A DNA stretch of 64,000 nucleotides from Thalassovita sp. (GTDB lineage Bacteria > Pseudomonadota > Alphaproteobacteria > Rhodobacterales > Rhodobacteraceae), in the NCBI GenBank assembly GCA_029212905.1, contig JARGPB010000015.1:30154-94153 (forward strand). The letters are read 5' to 3'. Within the stretch, counting starts at the first letter, position 1, and each line of letters begins with the position of its first letter. Both the position numbers and the translations under genes were made by a program. The notes under the pieces were generated by a model. That model saw only the letters and a list, made by a program, of their open reading frames with translations. It was not told the origin of the DNA and ran no database searches. This document shows positions 51,264 through 59,406 of this stretch, piece by piece.

Positions 51264-52523
51264 ATGCCCCTGATGACATCCTGGGTCGCTTCGGCCAACT
51301 CTGCCGATTGCCCCTTCCCATTGAATAACCTTCCGTATGGTGTTTTTGAAACCGCAACGCTGGATCCACGTTGCGGAGTTGCCATCGGCGACATGATCCT
51401 GGACTGCCGCGCGGCCGAAGAGGCTGGGCTGCTGGAATTGTCGGATCTGCCGCTGTTCGACGTACCGTTCTGGAACGAGGTCATGGAAGAAGGCGCCGAG
51501 CTGTGGGCCGCATTGCGGACACGTCTGGTGGCGATTCTGGCCGAAGGGAGTGCGGACCAGGCTGTGGCCGAGGCAATGTTGGTGCCGCAAGCCGAGGCCG
51601 CGATGCTGATGCCGTTCCTGGTGTCGGAATACACCGATTTTTACGCGGGCCGTCAGCACGCCGCGAATATGGGGGCGATCCTGCGTGGGTCGCCGGATCT
51701 GCCGGCCAACTGGCTGCACATCCCGATCGGGTATAATGGCCGCGCCTCGTCTGTGGTGATCTCGGACACGCCGATCCATCGCCCTAACGGTCAGCGCAAG
51801 GCTCCGGATGCGGAAATGCCGTCGTTCGGTCCGACCATGCGTCTGGATATTGAGCTGGAAATGGGGGCTGTCGTTGGCTCTGGGTCGGAGTTCGGCCAGC
51901 CGATCACCGTTGATCAGGCCGACGATATGATCTTTGGCTATGTGCTGCTGAACGACTGGTCGGCGCGCGATATCCAAGGGTGGGAGTACCAACCTTTGGG
52001 CCCGTTCCAAGGCAAGGCCTTTGGCACGTCGATTTCACCTTGGATCGTGACATCCGCCGCGCTGGAAGAGTTCCGCGCCCCGACGCCCGAACGAGAAAAA
52101 GAGCTGCTGCCCTATCTGGATGGTACCAAGGACGGGTTGTATGACATCGAACTCGAGGTGCTGATGCAGCCCGAAGGGGCAGAAAAAGCCTCGGTGGTTG
52201 CCAAGACCAACTATAACCGCATGTATTATTCCGCCGCCGAACAGCTGTGCCACCATGCGATTGGCGGCTGCGCGATGAACACAGGTGACCTGCTGGGGTC
52301 TGGCACGATCTCGGGGCCGGAAAAGGGCGAATATGGCTCGCTTATGGAAATGAGCTGGGCAGGGCGTGAGCCCTTCACGCTGGAGACTGGCGAAACGCGC
52401 AGCTTTATCGAAGACGGCGACACCCTGACCCTACGCGGCAATGCGCACGGGGATGGGTTCACCATCGGGTTTGGCGACTGCACCGGAACAATCCTGCCCG
52501 CCGTGGCATGGCCCGCAAAATAA
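51264..52523 (+). CDS. fahA: fumarylacetoacetase
   Basis: FahA hydrolyses fumarylacetoacetate to fumarate and acetoacetate, the last step of homogentisate breakdown. The 419-residue protein shows YTDFYAGRQHAANMGAIL with metal-site Asp, the conserved MRLDIELEMGAVVGSGSEFGQP, LLNDWSARDIQGWEYQPLGPFQGKAFGTSISPW and a C-terminal GDTLTLRG. The ATG at 51264 is preceded by AAAGGA. The acetoacetate product could be activated by the acetoacetyl-CoA synthetase encoded at 60.6 kb. Confidence 0.96.
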   Translation: MPLMTSWVASANSADCPFPLNNLPYGVFETATLDPRCGVAIGDMILDCRAAEEAGLLELSDLPLFDVPFWNEVMEEGAELWAALRTRLVAILAEGSADQAVAEAMLVPQAEAAMLMPFLVSEYTDFYAGRQHAANMGAILRGSPDLPANWLHIPIGYNGRASSVVISDTPIHRPNGQRKAPDAEMPSFGPTMRLDIELEMGAVVGSGSEFGQPITVDQADDMIFGYVLLNDWSARDIQGWEYQPLGPFQGKAFGTSISPWIVTSAALEEFRAPTPEREKELLPYLDGTKDGLYDIELEVLMQPEGAEKASVVAKTNYNRMYYSAAEQLCHHAIGGCAMNTGDLLGSGTISGPEKGEYGSLMEMSWAGREPFTLETGETRSFIEDGDTLTLRGNAHGDGFTIGFGDCTGTILPAVAWPAK

Positions 52524-52535
52524 GGAACGACAAAA

Positions 52536-53486
52536 ATGGCAAAAGCTTTCGCATCCCAAGGCGACATGACCGAAAAGACAATCAGCTTCACCGAGGTCGG
52601 TGAGGGCCTGTACGCATTCACCGCCGAGGGCGACCCGAACTCGGGCGTGATTATCGGCGACGACAGTGTGATGATCGTCGAGGCCCAGGCTACCCCGCGC
52701 CTGGCAAACAAGGTGATTGAATGCGTGCGCAGCGTCACCGACAAGCCGATCACCCATGTGGTTCTGACCCACTATCACGCCGTGCGTGTTCTGGGCGCCA
52801 GCGCGTTCGGTGCGCAGCAGGTGATCATGTCCGACGCCGCCCGCGCAATGGTCGTGGAACGCGGGCAAGAGGACTGGGACAGCGAATTCCAACGTTTCCC
52901 GCGCCTGTTCGAAGGGCATAAATCCATCCCTGGCCTGACGTTTCCGACCACGACGTTCAGCGACTCGATGACCGTGTATCTGGGCAACCGCCGCGTGGAC
53001 ATCCGCCAGATCGGTCGGGCACATACGGCAGGAGATTCCGTGATCTACGTACCCGACCAGAATGTGATGTTCACCGGAGACATCGTGGAATACCACTCGG
53101 CCTGCTATTGCGGTGACGGGCATTTTGGTGATTGGGGTAACACTCTGGACAAGATCAAGGCCTATGACGTGGACGCGATTGCGCCGGGACGTGGCGATGC
53201 GCTGGTCGGCAAAGAAATGGTGAACGCCGCCATCGAAAACACCCGTGATTTTGTCGAAAGCACCTACCGCCCGATTGCCAAGGTCGCCGCACGCAATGGC
53301 ACCTTGAAAGAGGCCTGGGATGCCTGCCGCGAGGAATGCGACCCCAAGTTCGCCGATTACGCAATCTATGAACACTGCCTGCCCTTCAACGTCGCCCGTG
53401 CTTATGACGAGGCGCGCGGGATCGACACCCCGCGCATCTGGACCGCCCAGCGCGATCTGGACATGTGGGCCGCTTTGCAAGGTTAA
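52536..53486 (+). CDS. MBL-fold protein with altered metal ligands
   Basis: The 316-residue protein has a metallo-beta-lactamase fold but deviates at the metal site. The HxHxDH motif reads H79-Y-H81-A-V83-R84, so the Asp and third His are replaced. H163 (GRAHTAGD) and D182 (FTGDIV) are kept, while the last ligand His is R219 (PGRGD). The frame is intact. It could bind one metal or act through another chemistry. It lies 12 bases after fahA and before the flavoprotein hydroxylase. A maleylacetoacetate isomerase gene is otherwise missing from the cluster, but this fold is not known for that reaction. Confidence 0.85.
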   Translation: MAKAFASQGDMTEKTISFTEVGEGLYAFTAEGDPNSGVIIGDDSVMIVEAQATPRLANKVIECVRSVTDKPITHVVLTHYHAVRVLGASAFGAQQVIMSDAARAMVVERGQEDWDSEFQRFPRLFEGHKSIPGLTFPTTTFSDSMTVYLGNRRVDIRQIGRAHTAGDSVIYVPDQNVMFTGDIVEYHSACYCGDGHFGDWGNTLDKIKAYDVDAIAPGRGDALVGKEMVNAAIENTRDFVESTYRPIAKVAARNGTLKEAWDACREECDPKFADYAIYEHCLPFNVARAYDEARGIDTPRIWTAQRDLDMWAALQG

Positions 53487-53582
53487 CCAAAATCCGGGCA
53501 GGGTCTTCTTGCCCGAAATCGACCTAATTCAACGCGGCCTACTGGCCGTGAACGATCCCTTGTTGTCTCTGGGAGGAGTAAC

Positions 53583-55190
53583 ATGAACAAGATTTTTGAA
53601 ATCCCCCTCTACCCCTATGCGCGCCATGCCGACCAGGATGCGCTCAGCCCGGTCCGCCGCAAGGTTGTCATCGTTGGCGCGGGACCCATCGGTCTGGCGG
53701 CAGCGATTGATCTGGCCCAACAAGGCATCGAGGCCATCATCATTGATGACAACGATAAGGTCAGCTTTGGCAGTCGCGCGATCTGTTTCGCCAAACGCCC
53801 GCTGGAAATTCTGGACCGTTTGGGCTGTGGTCAACCGATGGTGGACAAAGGCGTTGTCTGGAATACTGGCAAGGTGTTTTTTGGTGATCGCAAGGTCTAT
53901 GACTTTGATCTGCTGCCCGAGGATGGACACAAGCGTCCCGCCTTTATCAACCTTCAACAATACTACTTCGAAGAATATCTGGTGAACCGCGTCCGCGAGC
54001 TACAAGAGGCAGGCGCACCCATTGAAATTCGCGGGAAAAACAAGCTCCTGTCCGTCGAGGACAAGGGAGACCATGCCACCCTGCTGATCGACACCCCCGA
54101 AGGCGAGTACCGGCTGGAGGCTGACTGGCTCATTGCCTGTGACGGCGCGGGCAGCCCCGTCCGCGCCATGCTGGGACTGGATTTCATCGGCCGCGTGTTC
54201 GAGGACAACTTCTTGATTGCGGATGTGATCATGGATGCCGATTTCCCCACTGAACGCTGGTTCTGGTTTGATCCGCCGTTCAACAAGGGCCAGTCAGCCC
54301 TGCTGCACAAACAGCCCGATGGTGTTTGGCGCATTGACCTGCAACTGGGCTGGGACATCGACAAGGAAGAAGAGAAAAAGCCCGAGAATGTCATCCCCCG
54401 ACTAAAGGCAATGCTGGGCGAGGACGTGAGTTTCGATCTGGAATGGGTCAGCATCTACACGTTCCAATGCCGCCGGATGGAGAAATTCCGCCATAACCGC
54501 ATTCTGTTTGCAGGGGACGCCGCGCATCAGGTCAGCCCATTTGGCGCCCGTGGCGCAAACAGTGGCCTCCAGGATACTGATAACCTGATCTGGAAACTGA
54601 AACTGGTGATGGAGGGCAAAGCCCCCGAAACCCTGCTGGACAGCTATGACGTGGAACGCATCTTTGGTGCAGACGAGAACATTATGAATTCGTCACGTTC
54701 AACCGATTTCATCACGCCTAAATCTGAAACCAGCCGCATCTTCCGTGACGCGGTTCTGGACCTGAGCGAGCATCATGATTTCGCACGCCCGCTGGTTAAC
54801 TCGGGCCGCCTGTCTGTGCCGTGCACCTATGACGGTTCGCCGCTGAATGGCGTGGATATGCTGGATGGCCCTGCGCGGACGCGACCGGGCTCTACCTGCC
54901 CTGACGCCCCATTGGACCACGGGTTTTTGCTGGACCAACTGGGGGATGGCTTCACCTTGATGACCATCAATGTCGATACTCCGGATGATCTGGAATTGGA
55001 CGGCATCCCGGTCACAACGCTGGCGCTGAGCAGTGAAGGCGCACACCCTGCGCTGGTTAATCGCTATCTGGGGGCAGCGCCTGAAGCTGTGTATCTGATC
55101 CGCCCAGACCAGCATGTCGCTGCCCGATGGGGTGGTTTTGACACGAATTCGGTTCGCGCAGCGCTGCGCCGAGCCATCGGAAAGGAATGA
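53583..55190 (+). CDS. FAD-dependent aromatic hydroxylase, probable 3-hydroxyphenylacetate 6-hydroxylase (MhaA-like)
   Basis: The 535-residue group A flavoprotein monooxygenase has the FAD motif VVIVGAGPIGLAAAIDLA (28-45), the DG motif IACDGAGSPVR (185-194) and the second FAD motif GDAAHQVSPFGARGANSGLQD (from 311). It is longer than p-hydroxybenzoate hydroxylase and like MhpA/MhaA. In Pseudomonas putida MhaA, with the small partner MhaB, converts 3-hydroxyphenylacetate to homogentisate. The same pairing occurs here directly downstream of hmgA and fahA. The substrate is inferred from context. Confidence 0.85.
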   Translation: MNKIFEIPLYPYARHADQDALSPVRRKVVIVGAGPIGLAAAIDLAQQGIEAIIIDDNDKVSFGSRAICFAKRPLEILDRLGCGQPMVDKGVVWNTGKVFFGDRKVYDFDLLPEDGHKRPAFINLQQYYFEEYLVNRVRELQEAGAPIEIRGKNKLLSVEDKGDHATLLIDTPEGEYRLEADWLIACDGAGSPVRAMLGLDFIGRVFEDNFLIADVIMDADFPTERWFWFDPPFNKGQSALLHKQPDGVWRIDLQLGWDIDKEEEKKPENVIPRLKAMLGEDVSFDLEWVSIYTFQCRRMEKFRHNRILFAGDAAHQVSPFGARGANSGLQDTDNLIWKLKLVMEGKAPETLLDSYDVERIFGADENIMNSSRSTDFITPKSETSRIFRDAVLDLSEHHDFARPLVNSGRLSVPCTYDGSPLNGVDMLDGPARTRPGSTCPDAPLDHGFLLDQLGDGFTLMTINVDTPDDLELDGIPVTTLALSSEGAHPALVNRYLGAAPEAVYLIRPDQHVAARWGGFDTNSVRAALRRAIGKE

Positions 55191-55193
55191 CTC

Positions 55194-55394
55194 ATGCCTC
55201 TGAACATGGACCCAAACATTGAAACCGTTGATGACTTCTATGCCGAGCTTCTGGAAACCCATGACGGGCTGAACAAAGCAGAAAGCGACGCGCTGAACGC
55301 GCGGTTGATCCTGATCCTGGCGAACCAGATCGGAGAGCGCGACGTGCTAAGCGCAGCACTGAACGCAGCAAAACAGGTCACTCCGCAAGGCTAG
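55194..55394 (+). CDS. DUF2783 small protein, probable hydroxylase coupling partner (MhaB-like)
   Basis: The 66-residue acidic helical protein begins MPLNMDPNIETVDDFYAELL and ends AALNAAKQVTPQG. DUF2783 proteins are found beside flavin hydroxylase genes. P. putida MhaB is a small protein needed to couple 3-hydroxyphenylacetate hydroxylation to NADH oxidation, and I propose the same role. It lies three bases after the hydroxylase stop and is followed by a terminator that closes the cluster. Confidence 0.75.
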   Translation: MPLNMDPNIETVDDFYAELLETHDGLNKAESDALNARLILILANQIGERDVLSAALNAAKQVTPQG

Positions 55395-55408
55395 ACTCTA
55401 TACAAAAC

Positions 55409-55436
55409 AAAAGGGCATCAACCACGATGCCCTTTT
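55409..55436 (+). terminator. intrinsic terminator closing the aromatic cluster
   Basis: AAAAGGGCATC and GATGCCCTTTT form an 11-bp stem with a 6-base loop, 14 bases after the DUF2783 stop. Confidence 0.93.
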
Positions 55437-55520
55437 GCTTATGGCGGGCCGCTGATCGTTGGTGACAATCCCCCGCTCTTTGGGGATAGTCAGGCCAACA
55501 TTCCCAAGGTGGACCTTCGC

Positions 55521-56810
55521 ATGACCGAAACCCTTCTTCATAAACGTGCCCGCCTGCTGGGCCCAAACATGCCCACCTTTTATGAAGAGCCCGTCCATCT
55601 GGTTCAGGGCGAGGGTGTCTGGCTGACGGATGCAAACGGGCGGCGCTATCTGGATTGCTATAACAATGTCCCGCATGTCGGACACTGCCACCCCAAGGTC
55701 GTCGAAGCGATCTGCAAGCAAGCAAGTACGCTGAATACCCACACCCGGTACCTGCATGACGGGATCGTTGACTATGCCGAACGTCTGGTCGCCCGGTTTG
55801 ATCCCTCGCTCGACTCGGTTCTGATGACCTGTACCGGATCCGAAGCAAACGACGTCGCCCTGCGGATGGCCCAGGCGGTGACGGGGAACACCGGGATCAT
55901 CGCCACAGATTTCACCTATCATGGGAATACCGCAGCAGTATCCCAATTGAGCCGGACCAAGCCGCCGATTGGTGGATACCAGGACAATGTCGCCTTTGTG
56001 CCTGCGCCGGACAGCTATCGCCCCCTGGGTGGCAAGCCTGGCATGGCCCATGCGCTGGCCTTTGCCGCCGAAGTAGGAGCGCGCATCGCAGAATTGGAAC
56101 AGAAGGGGCATGGGCTCTCGGCCCTGGTGGTCTGTCCGTTTTTCGCGAACGAAGGCTTTCCTGACCTGCCCCATGGCTGGTTGATCCCTGCGATCGACGC
56201 CGTTCGCAACGCCGGAGGCCTGATCATCGCGGATGAGGTGCAGCCGGGGTTCGGGCGATTGGGCAGCCACTTCTGGGGATCAGACCGGATGGGGTTCGTT
56301 CCCGACATCGCGACCATCGGCAAACCCATGGCCAACGGGCATCCTGTCGGCGCCGTCATCACAGGCGCCGAAACCATGGGAACGTTCCGCAACGCGTTTG
56401 GCTATTTCAACACATTCGGCGGCAATCCGGTATCAATGGCTGCCTGTCTGGCGACCTTGGATGTGATTGAAGAGGAAGGCCTGCAAGAAAACGCGAACCA
56501 AGTCGGCGCCTATGCCAAATCTTGTTTGCAGGACCTGTCCCTTCAACATGCCTGCATCGGGGACGTGCGCGGCGCAGGGTTGTTCTTTGGGGCCGAGATG
56601 GTTCTGGACCGAGGCACAAAGACCCCGGCCGCAGAGTTCACCAAGCGCGTCGCCAACGGGATGCGCCAACGCGGCGTCCTGCTCAATTTCCTGGGTCGAT
56701 ATGGAAATGTTCTGAAGATGCGGCCCCCGATGGTGTTCTCGCGCGAAAACGTAGATCAGATGATCGAAGCCCTGGACGCTGTCCTGGCCGAAACGCCGCT
56801 GACCACATGA
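55521..56810 (+). CDS. class III PLP enzyme, probable phospho-amino-alcohol lyase
   Basis: The 429-residue fold-type I PLP enzyme shows YLDCYNNVPHVGHCHPKVV, TGSEAND (105-111), ADEVQPGFGR with D238 and the PLP lysine K268 in IGKPMANGHPVGAV. The N-terminal CYNNVPHVGHCHP stretch is like that of AGXT2L1/AGXT2L2, which eliminate phosphate from phosphoethanolamine or 5-phosphohydroxylysine rather than transaminate. The next gene, overlapping by 4 bases, is a kinase of the matching type. The ATG at 55521 follows AAGGTGG. Confidence 0.82.
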   Translation: MTETLLHKRARLLGPNMPTFYEEPVHLVQGEGVWLTDANGRRYLDCYNNVPHVGHCHPKVVEAICKQASTLNTHTRYLHDGIVDYAERLVARFDPSLDSVLMTCTGSEANDVALRMAQAVTGNTGIIATDFTYHGNTAAVSQLSRTKPPIGGYQDNVAFVPAPDSYRPLGGKPGMAHALAFAAEVGARIAELEQKGHGLSALVVCPFFANEGFPDLPHGWLIPAIDAVRNAGGLIIADEVQPGFGRLGSHFWGSDRMGFVPDIATIGKPMANGHPVGAVITGAETMGTFRNAFGYFNTFGGNPVSMAACLATLDVIEEEGLQENANQVGAYAKSCLQDLSLQHACIGDVRGAGLFFGAEMVLDRGTKTPAAEFTKRVANGMRQRGVLLNFLGRYGNVLKMRPPMVFSRENVDQMIEALDAVLAETPLTT

Positions 56811-57754
56811 GCCAAGATATCGCAGAACAAGCAGCCACACTTTGGGGAATCGAGCCTCATGCGCTTCAATTGGTGGCACGACGAGAGAACACCGTCTATC
56901 GTGCCGAAACCCCCGAAGGGCCTCGCGCATTGCGCCTGCATCGCCCCGGATATCGCTCTCTGGCCGAACTGGTTTCGGAAATGGAATGGATGGAGGCGCT
57001 GACCACAGCCGGTATGCAGGTCCCGCGCCCGTCTACATCGCTGGGTGGGCAATGGATCGAAATGGTAGGGGAAACCCCGGTAAGCGTCCTTAGCTGGTTA
57101 TCCGGCGCGCGCGCTGGGGCGGGGGGACGCCTGGATGTGGCCGACCGGACTGGCTTCGCGGCCGATCTGGGGCGCACGATGGCTCGGCTTCATGATGCTT
57201 CTGACAGCTGGGCCAAACCTGCCACGTTCACGCGCCCGCGTTGGGATATTGACGGCTTGCTAGGGGATGCTCCGATATGGGGGCGCTTCTGGGACAACCC
57301 GGATTTGACCCCAGAAGAGCGCGACACGCTGCTGAGCGTCCGAGTCAAAGCCTATGAACACCTGACCACAATCGCGCCCAATCTGGATTTTGGGCTGCTG
57401 CACGCGGACATCCTGACCGAAAATATCCTGATGGATCAAGATCGCACCCAGCTGATTGATTTCGACGATGGCGGCTGGGGGTTCCGAGATTTCGAACTGG
57501 CAACCTTTTTGATGCGTTTCCTTGAGGCGCCAGATTTCCCCGCCCTGAAGGCAGCAATGATCGAAGGGTATGCCGAACGGCGCGCAATCGCCCCCCAAAC
57601 GCTGGATTTCTTTATCCTGCTGCGGGCCCTGACCTATCCCGGCTGGATCATCCCGCGACGGCATGAACCTGGTGGGGCCGCGCGCTCGGAACAGGCCATT
57701 CGCACGGCGCTGCCGCTGGCGCGGAACTTCTTGTCCGGGGCCGCGCTGTGCTAG
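56807..57754 (+). CDS. aminoglycoside phosphotransferase-fold kinase, hydroxylysine kinase-like
   Basis: The 315-residue protein kinase-like enzyme has catalytic H199-x-D201-x4-N206 (LLHADILTENIL) and the Mg-binding D218/D220 in LIDFDDGGWGF. It belongs to the APH/homoserine-kinase group, which phosphorylates small amino alcohols. Paired with the lyase upstream (ATGA overlap), it probably phosphorylates hydroxylysine, ethanolamine or a related compound, which the lyase then splits to an aldehyde, ammonia and phosphate. Homoserine or choline kinase activity is an alternative. Confidence 0.82.
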   Translation: MSQDIAEQAATLWGIEPHALQLVARRENTVYRAETPEGPRALRLHRPGYRSLAELVSEMEWMEALTTAGMQVPRPSTSLGGQWIEMVGETPVSVLSWLSGARAGAGGRLDVADRTGFAADLGRTMARLHDASDSWAKPATFTRPRWDIDGLLGDAPIWGRFWDNPDLTPEERDTLLSVRVKAYEHLTTIAPNLDFGLLHADILTENILMDQDRTQLIDFDDGGWGFRDFELATFLMRFLEAPDFPALKAAMIEGYAERRAIAPQTLDFFILLRALTYPGWIIPRRHEPGGAARSEQAIRTALPLARNFLSGAALC

Positions 57755-57849
57755 GCACCCATCGTTCGTTCAAAAAAACGCCTCGGATGCATTTTGCTGC
57801 TTGAACTGAGCGTCAGGGTTTCCTAAACACCGCCTCACGCCACTGGTAT

Positions 57850-57924
57850 GGCCCGTTCGTCTATCGGTTAGGACGCCAGGTTTTCAACCTGGAAAGAGGG
57901 GTTCGATTCCCCTACGGGCTGCCA
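57850..57924 (+). tRNA. tRNA-Glu (anticodon TTC)
   Basis: The 75-base sequence folds as a tRNA: acceptor GGCCCGT pairs with ACGGGCT (first pair G-U), the anticodon stem is CCAGG/CCTGG with loop TTTTCAA giving anticodon TTC, the T-arm is GGGGTTCGATTCCCC, and CCA is encoded. It stands alone. No integrase or direct repeat that would mark an inserted element lies beside it in this window. Confidence 0.97.
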
Positions 57925-57980
57925 TTTTTCTGACAGTTTCAGTTTTTGTCCTCGCGCTGGAATACAGCAGCCGAAGGCGC

Positions 57981-58439
57981 CTATTTGATCGCGAACAGAT
58001 CCACAACAACGGATGCTTTCTGTCTGGATCCGGTACCAACAAACAGCGTCTTGTTCACCCATTCATAACGCGGATCGCCGGTCTCCAGCCGGGCGTGCGT
58101 GCGCATATAATAGGCGTCGGGCGCGACGTCCTCGCCTCGGGCAACCGCAGACAGAACTTCGGCCGGACCGTGCCGGTAGCCATAATTGACAATCTCGATG
58201 ATCGCCCCGTCATCCGTTTCCATCGCATAGCGTGTGTCCAGCTCGGCCATACCATTTGCAAAAACCGTCTGCCAATCGGCCCCGAGTTTCAAAATCCGAC
58301 CATTGATCATAGGCCCTGTAACCACCCCGCCAATGATCGGGATGATCCGGCGCTGCCCCGCCCTGCCCGGCCCCATCTCGGTGATAGGGTCCAGATGGAC
58401 CTCAAGCCGACAAGTGAACTCTAGTGCTGGAATATTCAT
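57981..58439 (-). CDS. DUF3237 family protein
   Basis: The 152-residue soluble protein begins MNIPALEFTCRLEVHLDPITEMG and contains RIIPIIGGVVTGPMINGRIL, LDTRYAMETDDGAIIEIVNYGYRHG and YYMRTHARLETGDPRYEWVN, the DUF3237 pattern. The family forms a beta-barrel and is found in varied catabolic contexts; no reaction is established. GGGGGA lies before the ATG at 58439. It is next to tRNA-Glu. Confidence 0.9.
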   Translation of the reverse strand: MNIPALEFTCRLEVHLDPITEMGPGRAGQRRIIPIIGGVVTGPMINGRILKLGADWQTVFANGMAELDTRYAMETDDGAIIEIVNYGYRHGPAEVLSAVARGEDVAPDAYYMRTHARLETGDPRYEWVNKTLFVGTGSRQKASVVVDLFAIK

Positions 58440-58585
58440 CCATTCCCCCAATTTGCATAGGTGCTTGTGGCACCATCACAACGCATATTCTTAGAAAACC
58501 CATCCCCACCCTACCAGTTTCACCGTGACAGGTGACAAGCCCTAAAGGGTCGTGTAGCGATCAAGGGGCACTGAGGGAGAAACTC

Positions 58586-59101
58586 ATGGACGGAACATTC
58601 GCGGTATTATTCCTGCTGGCCGGGCTGGCCGACATGAAAGTCAATCATTGTGAAACCGGCTGTCTGGCCCTTTCCGAAACCCCGGCGCGCCTTGCCGTGT
58701 CGGCCGGGGATGTACAATTCCAAAAGGACAGCATCGGGTCCGAGGTCTATGTTCGGTATGATTTCGGGCGGGCGTACGGGCCGTTTCAGCCTGCATTGGG
58801 TGTTTCCGTTACCAATGATAACGACGCGTGGATTGGTTTTGGGGCCACATGGACCGGGCGGTTTGCACAGAACCGCGGATATGTTCAGTTGCACTTGATG
58901 CCGGGGCTCTACGCCCAAGGCGACGGGGTTGATCTGGGCTCTCCGATCGAATTCCGTTCCGGGGCCGAGATCGGCTATGAGGCGCGAAACGGCGTGCGGG
59001 TGGGCCTGTCCTACGATCACCGCTCGAATGCCGACCTAGAAAGCCTGAACCCCGGTCTGGAAACGGTGCAGCTGCGCGTCAGCATCCCGCTAAAGAAATA
59101 G
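58586..59101 (+). CDS. acyloxyacyl hydrolase, PagL-type lipid A 3-O-deacylase
   Basis: The 171-residue protein is predicted to be an outer-membrane beta-barrel. The PagL catalytic triad is intact at the C-terminus: H145, S147 and E159 (SYDHRSNADLESLNPGLETVQL), with the exact spacing of PagL. It would remove the 3-O acyl chain from lipid A. The N-terminus (MDGTFAVLFLLAGLADMKVNHCETGC) is a short signal-like segment. GAGGGAGA precedes the ATG at 58586. Confidence 0.88.
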   Translation: MDGTFAVLFLLAGLADMKVNHCETGCLALSETPARLAVSAGDVQFQKDSIGSEVYVRYDFGRAYGPFQPALGVSVTNDNDAWIGFGATWTGRFAQNRGYVQLHLMPGLYAQGDGVDLGSPIEFRSGAEIGYEARNGVRVGLSYDHRSNADLESLNPGLETVQLRVSIPLKK

Positions 59102-59178
59102 TCCCAGGATCGGATTTCGGCCCATGCCGGAAACCTGCCATGTGGACACGGATCAGCGGCTCGGATACCTGCGCAGAT

Positions 59179-59406
59179 ATGGATTTTGACGACGAATACG
59201 ATGCGTCAGGGCTGCTGTGCCCTTTGCCGGTACTCAAGGCCCGCAAACGCCTGTTGGCGTTGGCGGACGGGCAAATTTTGCGATTGATCGCAACAGATCC
59301 GGCGGCAATTGTGGATGTTCCGCATTTTTGCGTCCAAACCGGGTACGAGCTGCTGAACATGCAAGACGATGGCGCTGCTCAGGTCTACTTCATCCGAAAA
59401 CACTGA
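59179..59406 (+). CDS. TusA-family sulfur carrier/transferase-like protein
   Basis: The 75-residue protein has the SirA/TusA signature DASGLLCPLPVLKARKRL with the CPxP active-site Cys, and ends QTGYELLNMQDDGAAQVYFIRKH. TusA-like proteins carry persulfide sulfur for tRNA thiolation or molybdenum cofactor synthesis. The next gene is mobA on the opposite strand, overlapping its 3' end by 22 bases. The ATG at 59179 is chosen over one at 59140; neither has a good ribosome site. Confidence 0.85.
   Translation: MDFDDEYDASGLLCPLPVLKARKRLLALADGQILRLIATDPAAIVDVPHFCVQTGYELLNMQDDGAAQVYFIRKH

Noticed and set aside
57755..57980. Integration site at tRNA-Glu
   Set aside because: No integrase gene, direct repeat of the tRNA 3' end or codon-use shift is seen on either side within the window.
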